Of a DNA stretch of 64,000 nucleotides, positions 1 through 7,449 are shown in pieces (position 1 is the stretch's first letter; every line of letters begins with the position of its first letter). The stretch spans positions 186,001 through 250,000 of the forward strand of contig CAVYZF010000003.1 in NCBI GenBank assembly GCA_963772955.1. Direction: 5' to 3'. Under the pieces are notes generated by a model. The model made no database searches. It was given only the letters and a program-made list of their open reading frames with translations, and had not been told where the DNA came from. A program made the position numbers and the translations under genes. The stretch is from Gp6-AA40 sp963772955. Lineage in GTDB: Bacteria; Acidobacteriota; Vicinamibacteria; Vicinamibacterales; UBA2999.

Positions 1-1
1 C

Positions 2-730
2 TTTTCGTCGAGCGTCGAGAACGTCGCGTATCCACACATTCAGAGCCATCGGCTGTACGCACCGGCGATGGCGCGCGTCGAGGTGATCGATCTGGCCGTC
101 TCGAGAGTGAAGGTCGGCTACATCATGGGGAGCGGCGACGAGGTGCCGGTCGCGCTCCGTCGCATGGGCGTCGACGTGGCCATCATCGACAAAGAGATGC
201 TCACGACGGGTGATCTGTCGCGATTCGACACAATCGTCGTCGGTGTGCGCGCGTCGGAGGCGCGGCCTGATTTCGTGGCAAACCAGGCGCGGCTGCGCGC
301 CTACATGGAGCGCGGCGGGACGCTGATCGTCCAGTATCAGCAAACCGATTACGTGGAACGAAACCTGCCGCCGTACCCAGTCAAGTCACCGGGCAACTCG
401 CGCGTGACAGATGAAACGGCTGCCGTCCGGATCCTCGCGCCGATGCATCCCGCGTTCAACTACCCGAACCGGATCACGTCCGCTGACTTCGACGGTTGGG
501 TGCAGGAGCGCAATCTGTACTCGTTCGGTACTTTCGACGCGCGCTACACGCCGCTGCTCGAATCCGCGGATCCCGGCGAGGCTCCACAGCGCGGCGGCGA
601 AGTGATCGCCGACGTCGGCAAAGGGAAATACGTCTACACGTCGTACGCGTGGTTCAGACAGCTGCGCTCCGGCGTCCCTGGCGCGTATCGTCAGTTCGCC
701 AATCTGATCAGCCTGCCAAAGGCGCCGTAA
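2..730 (+). CDS. PIG-L family deacetylase, C-terminal part (gene enters from left edge)
   Basis: The reading frame is open from base 2, so the annotated gene begins outside the window and only its last ~240 residues are here. The visible part matches the C-terminal domain that follows the LmbE/PIG-L zinc deacetylase domain in large acidobacterial and Bacteroidetes proteins: a YPHI-type linker, then a Rossmann-like segment with GYIMGSGDEVP (about residues 40-50 of the fragment), a GGTLIVQY strand, the NRITSADFDGWVQERNLY block and a GAYRQFANLI ending. The internal ATG at 68 is probably not the start because the homologous domain begins upstream of it. PIG-L enzymes remove N-acetyl groups from sugars; the catalytic His/Asp motifs are outside the window. 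Confidence is high for the family, none for the substrate. Confidence 0.8.
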   Translation, partial: FSSSVENVAYPHIQSHRLYAPAMARVEVIDLAVSRVKVGYIMGSGDEVPVALRRMGVDVAIIDKEMLTTGDLSRFDTIVVGVRASEARPDFVANQARLRAYMERGGTLIVQYQQTDYVERNLPPYPVKSPGNSRVTDETAAVRILAPMHPAFNYPNRITSADFDGWVQERNLYSFGTFDARYTPLLESADPGEAPQRGGEVIADVGKGKYVYTSYAWFRQLRSGVPGAYRQFANLISLPKAP

Positions 731-758
731 TCTCGTTTTCACGCCTATTCACTGCACT

Positions 759-786
759 CGACACACCGAGGCACAGAGGCACCGAG
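759..786. repeat. Single arm of the CGACACAC octamer element
   Basis: This 28-bp stretch reads CGACACAC followed by 8-bp units GCACAGAG and GCACCGAG. It is the same sequence as the left arm of the inverted elements at 14823-14892 and 18796-18874, but no right arm follows. It lies in the 197-bp gap between two convergent genes; I see nothing else in that gap. Confidence 0.6.
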
Positions 787-927
787 CCTGATAATCTTCG
801 TTGCCCATCCGACGTTCAGTCGCGGCTCTCGCTCGATCATCTCGCGCACCGCCCGAGCATGCCATGCGTCGACAGTTGACCGATTGATAGAGCCCAGAGT
901 GGTATCGAAAAGCCTCGAGAATCCGGA

Positions 928-1533
928 TCAAGCCGCGCGATCGATCCGTCCCGGCACGCGGCGTCGTCGTCTGCCCGAGGCCTCGGCGAGCCCACTGCTC
1001 AGGCTCAGAAGCCAATCCTGCAGCGACTTCACGAGATCCTTCGCTCCTGCGCCTTCGACCACCTGCGTCTGCGCCAGTCTGTCCCCCAGCCGCTGACCCT
1101 GAGGGTCGGACATGATCGTCCGCGCCTCGAGAACAATCGCGACGACGTTCGCGCCGGGAAGCAGCAGCAGAAAGTTCCGCCTGACGGAACCAGCCAATGA
1201 GGAGACCCGGCCGGTCTGGAGGTCGATCACGACGAGCCCGAGAAGAATTTTTCCGAGACTCTGCCCTCCGATCGCATCACGCAGCAGAAGGTAGGTCGCT
1301 CCGAGAACGAGATAGAGCGGCGCGCCGCCGATCCACGACACCACGCACAACGACGCCACGAGAAGGCCGTCGATGGAGGCAGCGGTCAACCGTTTTCGAA
1401 CGTCGGCTTTCGCGTAATGCGAGAGGAGCCCGCGCGAGACGTATGTCACGATCGACGAGTATGCGAGGGCGAATGTGATCGCCGGCAACAGGAGAACACT
1501 CAGCAGCGTTGGGAGATGAATGTCTGTTGGCAT
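928..1533 (-). CDS. RDD family membrane protein
   Basis: A 201-residue integral membrane protein. A first membrane segment at about residues 7-30 is followed by the RDD core: a KRLTAASIDGLLVASL segment (45-60) with the Arg and Asp that name the family, a hydrophobic hairpin, the GQSLGKILLGLVVID motif (about 90-105) and a third hydrophobic stretch before RLGDRLAQTQVV. RDD proteins are often small transporters (some act as Na+/H+ antiporters) or accessory membrane proteins, and the role cannot be assigned from sequence. The C-terminus ends in a strongly basic tail. It lies alone, on the opposite strand to the preceding gene and just upstream (in minus-strand order downstream) of the DinB gene. 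Confidence 0.75.
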   Translation of the reverse strand: MPTDIHLPTLLSVLLLPAITFALAYSSIVTYVSRGLLSHYAKADVRKRLTAASIDGLLVASLCVVSWIGGAPLYLVLGATYLLLRDAIGGQSLGKILLGLVVIDLQTGRVSSLAGSVRRNFLLLLPGANVVAIVLEARTIMSDPQGQRLGDRLAQTQVVEGAGAKDLVKSLQDWLLSLSSGLAEASGRRRRRVPGRIDRAA

Positions 1534-1578
1534 CCGCGACCCTACTCTAAATGACTTCGCGTCGGCTCCCTGTGCATG

Positions 1579-2091
1579 CTAAACAGTTGACCGGGGTGAC
1601 TCCGGCCATACCGGATCCGGATTGACGGGATCCGGCTGGTTGGGACCGACATTCGCCGGATCCACTGCCGCCTCGACGAAGCTCTCTGGAGCCACCGGCG
1701 AGCCAGCCAACCGCCGCAGCACCGCCAGTTGCCCGACATGAGTCATGGCGTCTGAGAGCGGGCCCTGCAGCAATTGCTCTTCTGTGATCCCCATCAGCTC
1801 CGTTCCAGCCGCAAGGTGTTGCGAGAGATCCTCGAGCATGGCGTGGAAGCGCGTGATCTCCGCACCCAGGTCCGGCAACGGCTCCGGCTGGTAGCGACCA
1901 CCCCCAAAGCAGCTGCGCGCATAGCTGAGGACGCTTGTCATGTGCCGAACCAGTTCTGAAGGCGTGCGCACCTGCTGACCGGCCTCGAACGAGCCGAACG
2001 ATTCGGGGGCCCCGCGCAACGCCTTCTGCGTTCGATACGCGATCGCTGCAAGGAAGTGCCGCAGCATGGCACGTGTCTCGTTCATCGCCAT
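1579..2091 (-). CDS. DinB family protein
   Basis: About 170 residues beginning MAMNETRAMLRHFLAA. The four-helix DinB/YfiT-like fold is suggested by the first helix with AIAYRTQKAL, the ELVRHMTSVLSYARSCF helix, the FHAMLEDLSQHLAAG helix and the C-terminal MTHVGQLAVLRRLAGSPV helix. The His of HMTSV and the His of THVGQ are the usual metal ligands; the third is not obvious. The frame is open further upstream to 2292 but the extra ~67 residues are Arg/Pro-rich and unlike the family, so I start at the ATG with a GGAGAG upstream. An equally likely start is the ATG two codons on (2085). DinB proteins include thiol-dependent metal enzymes and damage-induced proteins of unknown activity. Confidence 0.65.
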   Translation of the reverse strand: MAMNETRAMLRHFLAAIAYRTQKALRGAPESFGSFEAGQQVRTPSELVRHMTSVLSYARSCFGGGRYQPEPLPDLGAEITRFHAMLEDLSQHLAAGTELMGITEEQLLQGPLSDAMTHVGQLAVLRRLAGSPVAPESFVEAAVDPANVGPNQPDPVNPDPVWPESPRSTV

Positions 2092-2288
2092 TCGCTCTTT
2101 CGCTCTCCAACCGCGCGCCCCCCAGGGTAGATGACAATCTGCGCCGTCGCCTGGAGTCCTGGCATCACAGCGGGCTCTTCTCCGGGAAGGGAAATCGGGG
2201 CGTCGAGCCTGATCACTGAGAGCCCTTTTGGCATTTGCATCGGCGGGCAGAGCCACACAGTTACGTCGGAATAACCGCATGCCGAATG

Positions 2289-3191
2289 TCAATCATGTGC
2301 GAGATGCTCTGTCAGAAACCGCAGCATCCGCGGCCACGCGTCGATTCGTGCGAGACGGTTTCCCTCGGACGTGCCTCCGAATTGCAACGAGCCGATCCCA
2401 TCCTTCAGCCACTGAGGCCGATGGTAGCTCTCGTCAGGCCACGGGTTCTCAATCGGCCCAACACGATACGGCGGCATGAGGATCGCGTGCCCACCGCCCT
2501 CGTAGCGCACGTGCTCGACGGGGAATGGAAAGCGATGCTCGTGGAGACGTGCGATCGCCGCATCGGCCATCTCGCTGCACGGCCAGACACCATCCGCGGT
2601 GCCGCTGACGAACAACACCGGGCCGTTGATCCGCTCGACCGGAATCGCCGCTTCCGGCGGTGCTGCTCCAAGGCTGTTCTCGAACCACTCTCGCCACGTC
2701 GCGCCCACGCGCGGCTCGACGAGTGGAGCGTAAGGCAATTCCTCGCCGCCCAGCGTCCAGCTCGATGTCCTGATTGAAGGATCGGTGTTAATGCCCTGCC
2801 ACACTACGTGGCTGGGCACGATGGCGACCGCCGCGGTGATCGCGGGAAACGTCGAGCCAATGAGCAGCGCCGCCTCGCCGCCGCGTGACATCCCGAACAC
2901 GGCGAGGCGCTCGGCATCCACGCTCGGATGGGCGCGCAGCCAGTCGATCGCCTTCTTGAAGTACTCGAGAGGAATGCGCGAGAGATCCCGTGGAAGACCG
3001 TCCATCGCGAAGTACGCCAGGCACATCGTCGCGAAGCCTGACGCGGCAAGCGGTTCGCCAAAGATGTTGGCGGTTGCGATGCCTCCGTCCGATCCGCTCA
3101 GAACGATCACTGCCGGACGACGGCCTTCTCCGGGCGGGAGATGGAGCGTCGCGACGAGGCCGCCGTCGATCACCTTCGTGACCCGGCTCAT
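2289..3191 (-). CDS. Alpha/beta hydrolase, acyl-CoA thioesterase/BAAT C-terminal type
   Basis: A 300-residue alpha/beta hydrolase without signal peptide. The nucleophile elbow is GMSRGGE (Ser102), the GSDGG loop at 33-37 is the likely oxyanion region, the acid is in SGTADGVWP (about 196-204) and the His in GGGHAIL (about 231-237). The order and spacing, plus the CSEMADAAIARL helix after the acid, match the catalytic domain of bile-acid-CoA:amino-acid N-acyltransferase/acyl-CoA thioester hydrolases, here without the N-terminal immunoglobulin-like domain of the eukaryotic enzymes. The substrate is unknown. It ends only 3 bp short of a long non-coding stretch that precedes DinB, so it may be transcribed with DinB. 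Confidence 0.75.
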   Translation of the reverse strand: MSRVTKVIDGGLVATLHLPPGEGRRPAVIVLSGSDGGIATANIFGEPLAASGFATMCLAYFAMDGLPRDLSRIPLEYFKKAIDWLRAHPSVDAERLAVFGMSRGGEAALLIGSTFPAITAAVAIVPSHVVWQGINTDPSIRTSSWTLGGEELPYAPLVEPRVGATWREWFENSLGAAPPEAAIPVERINGPVLFVSGTADGVWPCSEMADAAIARLHEHRFPFPVEHVRYEGGGHAILMPPYRVGPIENPWPDESYHRPQWLKDGIGSLQFGGTSEGNRLARIDAWPRMLRFLTEHLAHD

Positions 3192-3223
3192 GTCACCCGG
3201 ACGCTATCATCGCGCGGCTTTCG

Positions 3224-3544
3224 CTATCGGAGTTTGACCGCCGTTCCGCTCACGCTCACCATCAGCATACCGTTGTTGGCGCCGAGCACCTCGTAGTCAA
3301 GGTCGATCCCGATCACGGCGTCAGCGCCCAGCTGCTGTGCGGCGTTCTTTGCCTCGTCGAGCGCGATCGTCCGCGCGCGCGCCAGCTCCTTTTCGTACGC
3401 CGCCGACCGCCCGCCGACGATGTCAGTGATGTTGGCAAACAGGTCGCGGAAGATATTCGCGCCAACAATGGCTTCGCCCGTCACAATCCCGAGATACGTG
3501 CCGACCGTCTTGCCGTCGATACCAGGTGTCGTCGTCAGAATCAT
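3224..3544 (-). CDS. YbjQ/UPF0145 heavy-metal-binding-domain protein
   Basis: 106 residues starting MILTTTPGIDGK, the characteristic opening of the YbjQ family, followed by the GIVTGEAIVGANIFRDLFANITDIVGGRSAAYEKEL block and the ALGADAVIGIDLDYE core (here QQLGADAVIGIDLDYE). Length equals the family norm (about 105). The frame is open 14 codons further but a GGAG ribosome site 5 nt before this ATG decides the start. Family members form pentameric or decameric rings; no biochemical function is established. It sits between the hydrolase and the MsrPQ operon on the same strand. Confidence 0.88.
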   Translation of the reverse strand: MILTTTPGIDGKTVGTYLGIVTGEAIVGANIFRDLFANITDIVGGRSAAYEKELARARTIALDEAKNAAQQLGADAVIGIDLDYEVLGANNGMLMVSVSGTAVKLR

Positions 3545-3743
3545 GGTGTCTCCTCGAACACTCGCGTAGTTCCAGAGACGTGTCAACGGGGCCGACGGTT
3601 CAATCGCGCGTCACTTCTGGCTCATTCTCCTCGACGACACGAATTGGGACACGGCCCAGCCGGCGAACAGCAAGCCCATGACAAGGAGAAAGACGCTTCT
3701 GCCCCCCGTAAGGCTGCTCGAGCGTGCGGAGAAGGTCGCGTGA

Positions 3744-4364
3744 TCAGGACCGGAACGACAACTTGCCGCGGTACGTCCACCAGAGACGGAACAGCAGCAG
3801 CGATCCGATCGCAAACGCCCAGCGGCGCGGCAGCGTGATGTCAGCCTTGACCAGCCACCAGAAGTGGATGACGGCAAGAATACCCGCGGCGTACACCAGG
3901 CGGTGCAGCGACTGCCATCGCCGGCCGAGTTTTCTGATCGCGAAACGATTCGACGTGATGCCGAGAAGAAAGAGGATGGTCCACGTGGCCATGCCGATGG
4001 TGATGAACGGACGCTTGCCGATGTCCTCGATCATCGTCGGGATGTCGAAGTAGTTGACGAAGACAATCCACGTGAGCAGGTGCAGCGTCCCGTAGAAGAA
4101 CGCGAACAGCCCAAGCATGCGGCGGAGCTTGACGATGTCGTTCCAGCCAGTGATGCGTCTGAGAGGTGTGACTGCGAGCGAGATCGTGATGAACGCGATC
4201 GTCCAGGTCCCGGTCTGATCGGTGAGGTAGTCACCCGGGTTGGCCGTAAGGGCGTTGAAGTCGCCCAGCACGATCGTTCGATAGAGACCGTACGCAAGCG
4301 CCGCGGCGGGGATGAGCGCCGCGGCGAAGCAGAGAACCTTGACGACGGTGATCGGCTTTAGAAG
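3744..4364 (-). CDS. msrQ: MsrQ-like heme-binding membrane subunit of the MsrPQ methionine sulfoxide reductase (start uncertain)
   Basis: A ferric-reductase-like membrane protein that passes electrons from the quinone pool or a flavin reductase to periplasmic MsrP. About 205 residues with six hydrophobic segments; the conserved pieces are TGTWTIAFITISLAVTPLRRI, the heme His region RRMLGLFAFFYGTLHLLTW, TSNRFAIRKLGRRWQSLHRLVY and AAGILAVIHFWWLVK. It follows msrP directly. No ATG, GTG or TTG exists where the protein should begin: homology starts around LLKPITVV, right across the msrP stop, while the nearest in-frame start (GTG at 4553) would add ~60 residues read out of frame from msrP. Translation must use a non-standard start (for example ATC at 4352) or come from msrP by frameshifting. 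Confidence 0.78.
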   Translation of the reverse strand, partial: LLKPITVVKVLCFAAALIPAAALAYGLYRTIVLGDFNALTANPGDYLTDQTGTWTIAFITISLAVTPLRRITGWNDIVKLRRMLGLFAFFYGTLHLLTWIVFVNYFDIPTMIEDIGKRPFITIGMATWTILFLLGITSNRFAIRKLGRRWQSLHRLVYAAGILAVIHFWWLVKADITLPRRWAFAIGSLLLFRLWWTYRGKLSFRS

Positions 4365-5320
4365 TTTTTGCGCAGGTCCATGTCCTTGTACAGAGCCGCG
4401 ACCTGCTCGGTGTATCCGTTGAACATCTCCGTCTTGTGATTGGGGATGAAGCTCGGAAGCCGGCGCTCCCTTGCCTGGCTCCAGCGCGGATGATCGACGT
4501 TCGGATTCACGTTCGCGTAGAAGCCGTACTCTGATGGCGCCATGGTCTGCCACGTGTTCCTCGGCTGGTTCTCAACGAATCGAATTCGGACGATGGACTT
4601 GACGCCCTTGAAGCCGTACTTCCAAGGCACCACGAGTCGAATCGGCGCGCCGTTTTGTGCCGGGAGCACCTCTCCGTACAGTCCTACGGCCAGAAGCGTC
4701 AGTGGATGCATGGCCTCATCGAGACGCAGTCCCTCGACGTACGGCCACTGCAGCAGATCGGTGCGCTGCATCGGGAAGCGGCCCGTGTCCACGAGCGTCG
4801 TCATCTCGACGTACTTCGCCTTGGCCGTCGGCTCGACGCGTTTGATGACATCGGCCATCGGGATCCCGATCCACGGAACCACGAACGACCACGCCTCGAC
4901 GCAGCGCATGCGATACACACGCTCCTCGAGTGCGTACGGCTTGATGAACTCATCGATGTCGTAGTCGCCCGGCTTGGCCACGTTGCCGTCGATCTTGATC
5001 TTCCAGGGCCGCGGCTTGAAGTTCTTGGAGTTGTTCTTCGGGCCATCACCAGCGCCGGGGGCGAACTCGTAGAAATTGTTGTAGCTGGTGATGTGGTCGT
5101 AGAGGCTCGGTGCCTCGGTCGTGCTGAGCGGGCTCTTCTTCACGTTCGGAAGCTTCGCCAGGCCACCACCCCCCTGCGCAGCCGCATCGCAGGCTATGGA
5201 TGGGATGCCCGCCGCCACGAGAGCAGCGGCCGACGCCTGGATGAACTCCCGGCGACGCAAGTACACGCTCTTTGGTGTGATCTCTGACGAACGGACGTCG
5301 GGAGCCTTCTTGATCAGCAT
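4358..5320 (-). CDS. msrP: Protein-methionine-sulfoxide reductase catalytic subunit MsrP
   Basis: A 320-residue molybdopterin enzyme that repairs oxidised methionines in periplasmic proteins. A twin-arginine signal (RRREFIQ, residues 22-28) precedes a hydrophobic stretch ending near CDAAAQ, so it is exported folded by Tat. The molybdenum-ligand cysteine is in MRCVEAW (Cys140). The substrate and cofactor region with PWIGIPMADVI, the GAPIRLVVPWKYGFKGVKSI block and the C-terminal NVNPNVDHPRWSQARERR motif are all present, and length matches YedY/MsrP. It overlaps the msrQ reading frame. The promoter seems very close (TATAAT seven bases before the ATG), suggesting a leaderless message. Confidence 0.93.
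   Translation of the reverse strand: MLIKKAPDVRSSEITPKSVYLRRREFIQASAAALVAAGIPSIACDAAAQGGGGLAKLPNVKKSPLSTTEAPSLYDHITSYNNFYEFAPGAGDGPKNNSKNFKPRPWKIKIDGNVAKPGDYDIDEFIKPYALEERVYRMRCVEAWSFVVPWIGIPMADVIKRVEPTAKAKYVEMTTLVDTGRFPMQRTDLLQWPYVEGLRLDEAMHPLTLLAVGLYGEVLPAQNGAPIRLVVPWKYGFKGVKSIVRIRFVENQPRNTWQTMAPSEYGFYANVNPNVDHPRWSQARERRLPSFIPNHKTEMFNGYTEQVAALYKDMDLRKNF
4364..4370 (-). other. Candidate -1 slippery heptamer at the msrP/msrQ junction
   Basis: On the minus strand the last sense codons of msrP are CGC AAA AAC TTC before TAA, giving C-AAA-AAC, one mismatch from the strong slippery site A-AAA-AAC. A -1 slip places ribosomes exactly in the msrQ frame. A perfect 9-bp hairpin (GCCGCGGCG arm) lies about 38 nt downstream, further than the usual stimulatory spacing. 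Inference only. Confidence 0.35.
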
Positions 5321-5326
5321 ATGGCG

Positions 5327-5332
5327 ATTATA
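5327..5332 (-). promoter_or_regulatory. Possible -10 box (TATAAT) of msrP
   Basis: A perfect TATAAT lies six bases before the msrP ATG. If it is the -10 element the transcript would start at or within a few bases of the start codon. No convincing -35 hexamer is seen 16-18 bp upstream. Confidence 0.35.
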
Positions 5333-5515
5333 GGACCGCCGACCCTCTAAGCAGAACGTTTCCCGGGCCAGCTAACAAACTTAACAATTTAGATGCCGAC
5401 GCGGCGACTTCGGTCTCAGCCACCCGGACTCCGGTCGATTTGCGGGCGAAATCGCCCGGCGCGACCCTTCTTCCACTACGAGCGAGATGGGCCGATGGAT
5501 GGGTTGACTGCCGCC

Positions 5516-6997
5516 CTACTTCACCGTGCGCCAATCGCCCGTTGTCGCCAGTGCGCGCGCGAAGCATCTGACCGCTCGAGACTCCGCATCACGCTGCGCG
5601 ACGGCGGACAGCGCAAGCGTGAGCTCGGCATCCGCCGGACACGGCACGTTGGATGAGGGCGTTGGCGGACGCGAGGCGGCCGCAAAGTACCTGGCGCCGC
5701 CGACGCGCACCCATGCCGGCCGATCGGCAAGCGTCGAGGACATCAACAGTTCCGCCATCGCGGTTCGGACGGTCGCCTCGATGCCCTCGCGCTGCTCGAG
5801 GAGCGCCGCCGGCGCGAGATCGATCGTCGAGCCTGTGACCGCGGCACTCACCCACCACGGACGCCGCACTTCCAGCCGGAACTGATCGAGCGTGTTGTGC
5901 AACTCTACGGTCACCGGCATGGCCTGCGTTCCTAACGCGCGCGTCAGCGACTCGCGCGCGTTGACCGTCATCCGTTCGAGATCGCGCGCGCTCACCCTTG
6001 AATCGCGAGGGACGGAGACGACGACGCCAGATGCGCTCACTTCGACGGGCGGCGGTGCCGGCTTCGGCGTGACCGCTGCGCTGGCGAGATCGGTGAGCTG
6101 CAGATTCGGGTAGTACTGCGCGAGGATCGCGTCGAATGATTCGCCCCGTCGCGCGCGACGGCCCGCGCCGATGACACACATGCCGACGCCGTGACCGTAC
6201 CCCCGCCCGGTAAATCGCACGACGTCGCCCTGCTGCGCGAGCGTGAACGCCGTGCTGCGAATCCTGGTCGTGCCGAGCGCATCGCGGAATGCAGGTCCGG
6301 TGATTTCATTGGGCCGCATGCCAGGCAGGCGCAGGCGCTCGACCCGGCCCGACGCGTTGACTCCATCGATGGAAATGCTGCGCAACGGACCGCCGCCAAA
6401 CCCCGCGCGCGACAGCGCACGCCGAAGCTCCTCGAGCGTCTGGTCCAGGGTCCATGCCACATCTTCTTCATGCACGTCGTCATCACGAACGACCTGCATG
6501 TACGGGAACGTGGCGCCCGGCCAGACCTGTGCCGCGCCCTCCGATCGACCTCCGCACGAGGCCGAGTAGAACACTTCGGCGGGCGCGCCGTTCACGGTCA
6601 GGACGCGATGCGCGGTGGCATACGCGGCGCGGCGAGAGTTGTCGTTTGCCGCGCGCAGCACCTGGCAGTGCACGGTGTCACAGAGGTCGAACCCTTCGCG
6701 GCGATGGCGCCCCATCTGCACGAGCGTGTAGGTCCTGATGGCAACGGCAAGGGCCTGGCGCGCGGCGTCAGGCGCATTGGGTTCGCCTTCGCCGGCCAGC
6801 ACGCGAGCGACGTAGACCTCGAGCGGGATCCGTGTGATGCGCCCACCGTTCGGCGAGCCAACGGCAACAGTGCGTCCGACGCTTGCGGCTTCGAGCTGTT
6901 CGTCAGTGACCTCGGCCTGCGCGGCGACCATTGGCGGTGTCCATGCCTGGAGACATGCAGCGACAATCGCGAGGACCAGAAGGGCACGGACGGCCAA
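5516..6997 (-). CDS. SpoIID/LytB domain protein, secreted
   Basis: 493 residues with an N-terminal signal peptide (about 1-27, ending near VAAQA). The SpoIID domain runs from about 45 to 300: LEVYVARVLAGE (59-70, catalytic Glu region), ARQALAVAIRTYTL, YSASCGGRSEGA (144-155) and GRGYGHGVGMCVIGA (264-278). SpoIID enzymes are lytic transglycosylases that cut glycan strands lacking stem peptides; in non-sporulating bacteria homologues act in cell-wall remodelling. Residues ~320-493 are an extra domain of unclear identity, with WVRVGGARYFAAAS near the end resembling peptidase-MA-like gluzincin relatives but no HExxH. Start is a TTG immediately after the SET gene stop, so the two are probably co-transcribed. 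Confidence 0.82.
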   Translation of the reverse strand: MAVRALLVLAIVAACLQAWTPPMVAAQAEVTDEQLEAASVGRTVAVGSPNGGRITRIPLEVYVARVLAGEGEPNAPDAARQALAVAIRTYTLVQMGRHRREGFDLCDTVHCQVLRAANDNSRRAAYATAHRVLTVNGAPAEVFYSASCGGRSEGAAQVWPGATFPYMQVVRDDDVHEEDVAWTLDQTLEELRRALSRAGFGGGPLRSISIDGVNASGRVERLRLPGMRPNEITGPAFRDALGTTRIRSTAFTLAQQGDVVRFTGRGYGHGVGMCVIGAGRRARRGESFDAILAQYYPNLQLTDLASAAVTPKPAPPPVEVSASGVVVSVPRDSRVSARDLERMTVNARESLTRALGTQAMPVTVELHNTLDQFRLEVRRPWWVSAAVTGSTIDLAPAALLEQREGIEATVRTAMAELLMSSTLADRPAWVRVGGARYFAAASRPPTPSSNVPCPADAELTLALSAVAQRDAESRAVRCFARALATTGDWRTVK

Positions 6998-7420
6998 TCA
7001 CAATCTCCGCTTACAGCCGGGCCGGCAGTTGCACTGGATCACCTTCTCGCCGTCCGTGAAGTAGTCGTACGTGAGCTCCTCGCCCGGATCGATGTTGCGG
7101 CCGGCACGGATCCAGATGTCCTTGCCGATGATCTGACTGTAGCAATTCGGCTTGCAGGCGTGATTGATGAAGCGGGCGACGTTGCCACCGACGGTTGCGT
7201 CACGAACCCAGCGCCGATTGACCGTGAAGCACCAGATCTCCCCCCGTTTGAGGTACTTCGTTTCGCGCTTGAAGCTCTCTTTGTGATCGATGAGCTCGCC
7301 GTCGTAGGTCACGATGCGGGTGTTCTTGTTGATCGATTGGAGGGCGAAGACCCCCCATCCATGGAGCTTGGACTTGCGCCGCGCGATGCGCGGAAGGGTC
7401 GGAAGACGAAGCATGTCCAA
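6998..7420 (-). CDS. SET-domain protein-lysine methyltransferase with post-SET cysteine motif
   Basis: A compact 140-residue SET domain. Visible motifs in order: HGWGVFA (20-26, SAM-binding start of the domain), GGNVARFINHACKPNC (78-93, the RFINHxCxPNC pseudoknot motif), EELTYDYF (114-121, with the catalytic Tyr) and the post-SET zinc motif CNCRPGC (130-136), which with Cys93 forms the Zn site in eukaryotic histone methyltransferases. It transfers methyl groups from S-adenosylmethionine to lysine; the bacterial target is unknown. It is divergent from the radical SAM gene (29 bp apart) and directly abuts the SpoIID gene. The full eukaryote-like motif set suggests ancient inter-domain transfer. 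Confidence 0.88.
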   Translation of the reverse strand: MDMLRLPTLPRIARRKSKLHGWGVFALQSINKNTRIVTYDGELIDHKESFKRETKYLKRGEIWCFTVNRRWVRDATVGGNVARFINHACKPNCYSQIIGKDIWIRAGRNIDPGEELTYDYFTDGEKVIQCNCRPGCKRRL

Positions 7421-7449
7421 GAAGAATAGACCATAATAGTCGCCACACC

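Noticed and set aside
2092..2292. N-terminal extension of the DinB gene
   Set aside because: The extra 67 residues are Arg/Pro-rich like an opposite-strand shadow; a ribosome site lies before the inner ATG.
3611..3743. Small minus-strand membrane peptide after msrQ
   Set aside because: The frame has one hydrophobic segment (LLVMGLLFAGWAVSQFV) but no start codon or ribosome site outside msrQ; only 22 residues follow the first ATG.
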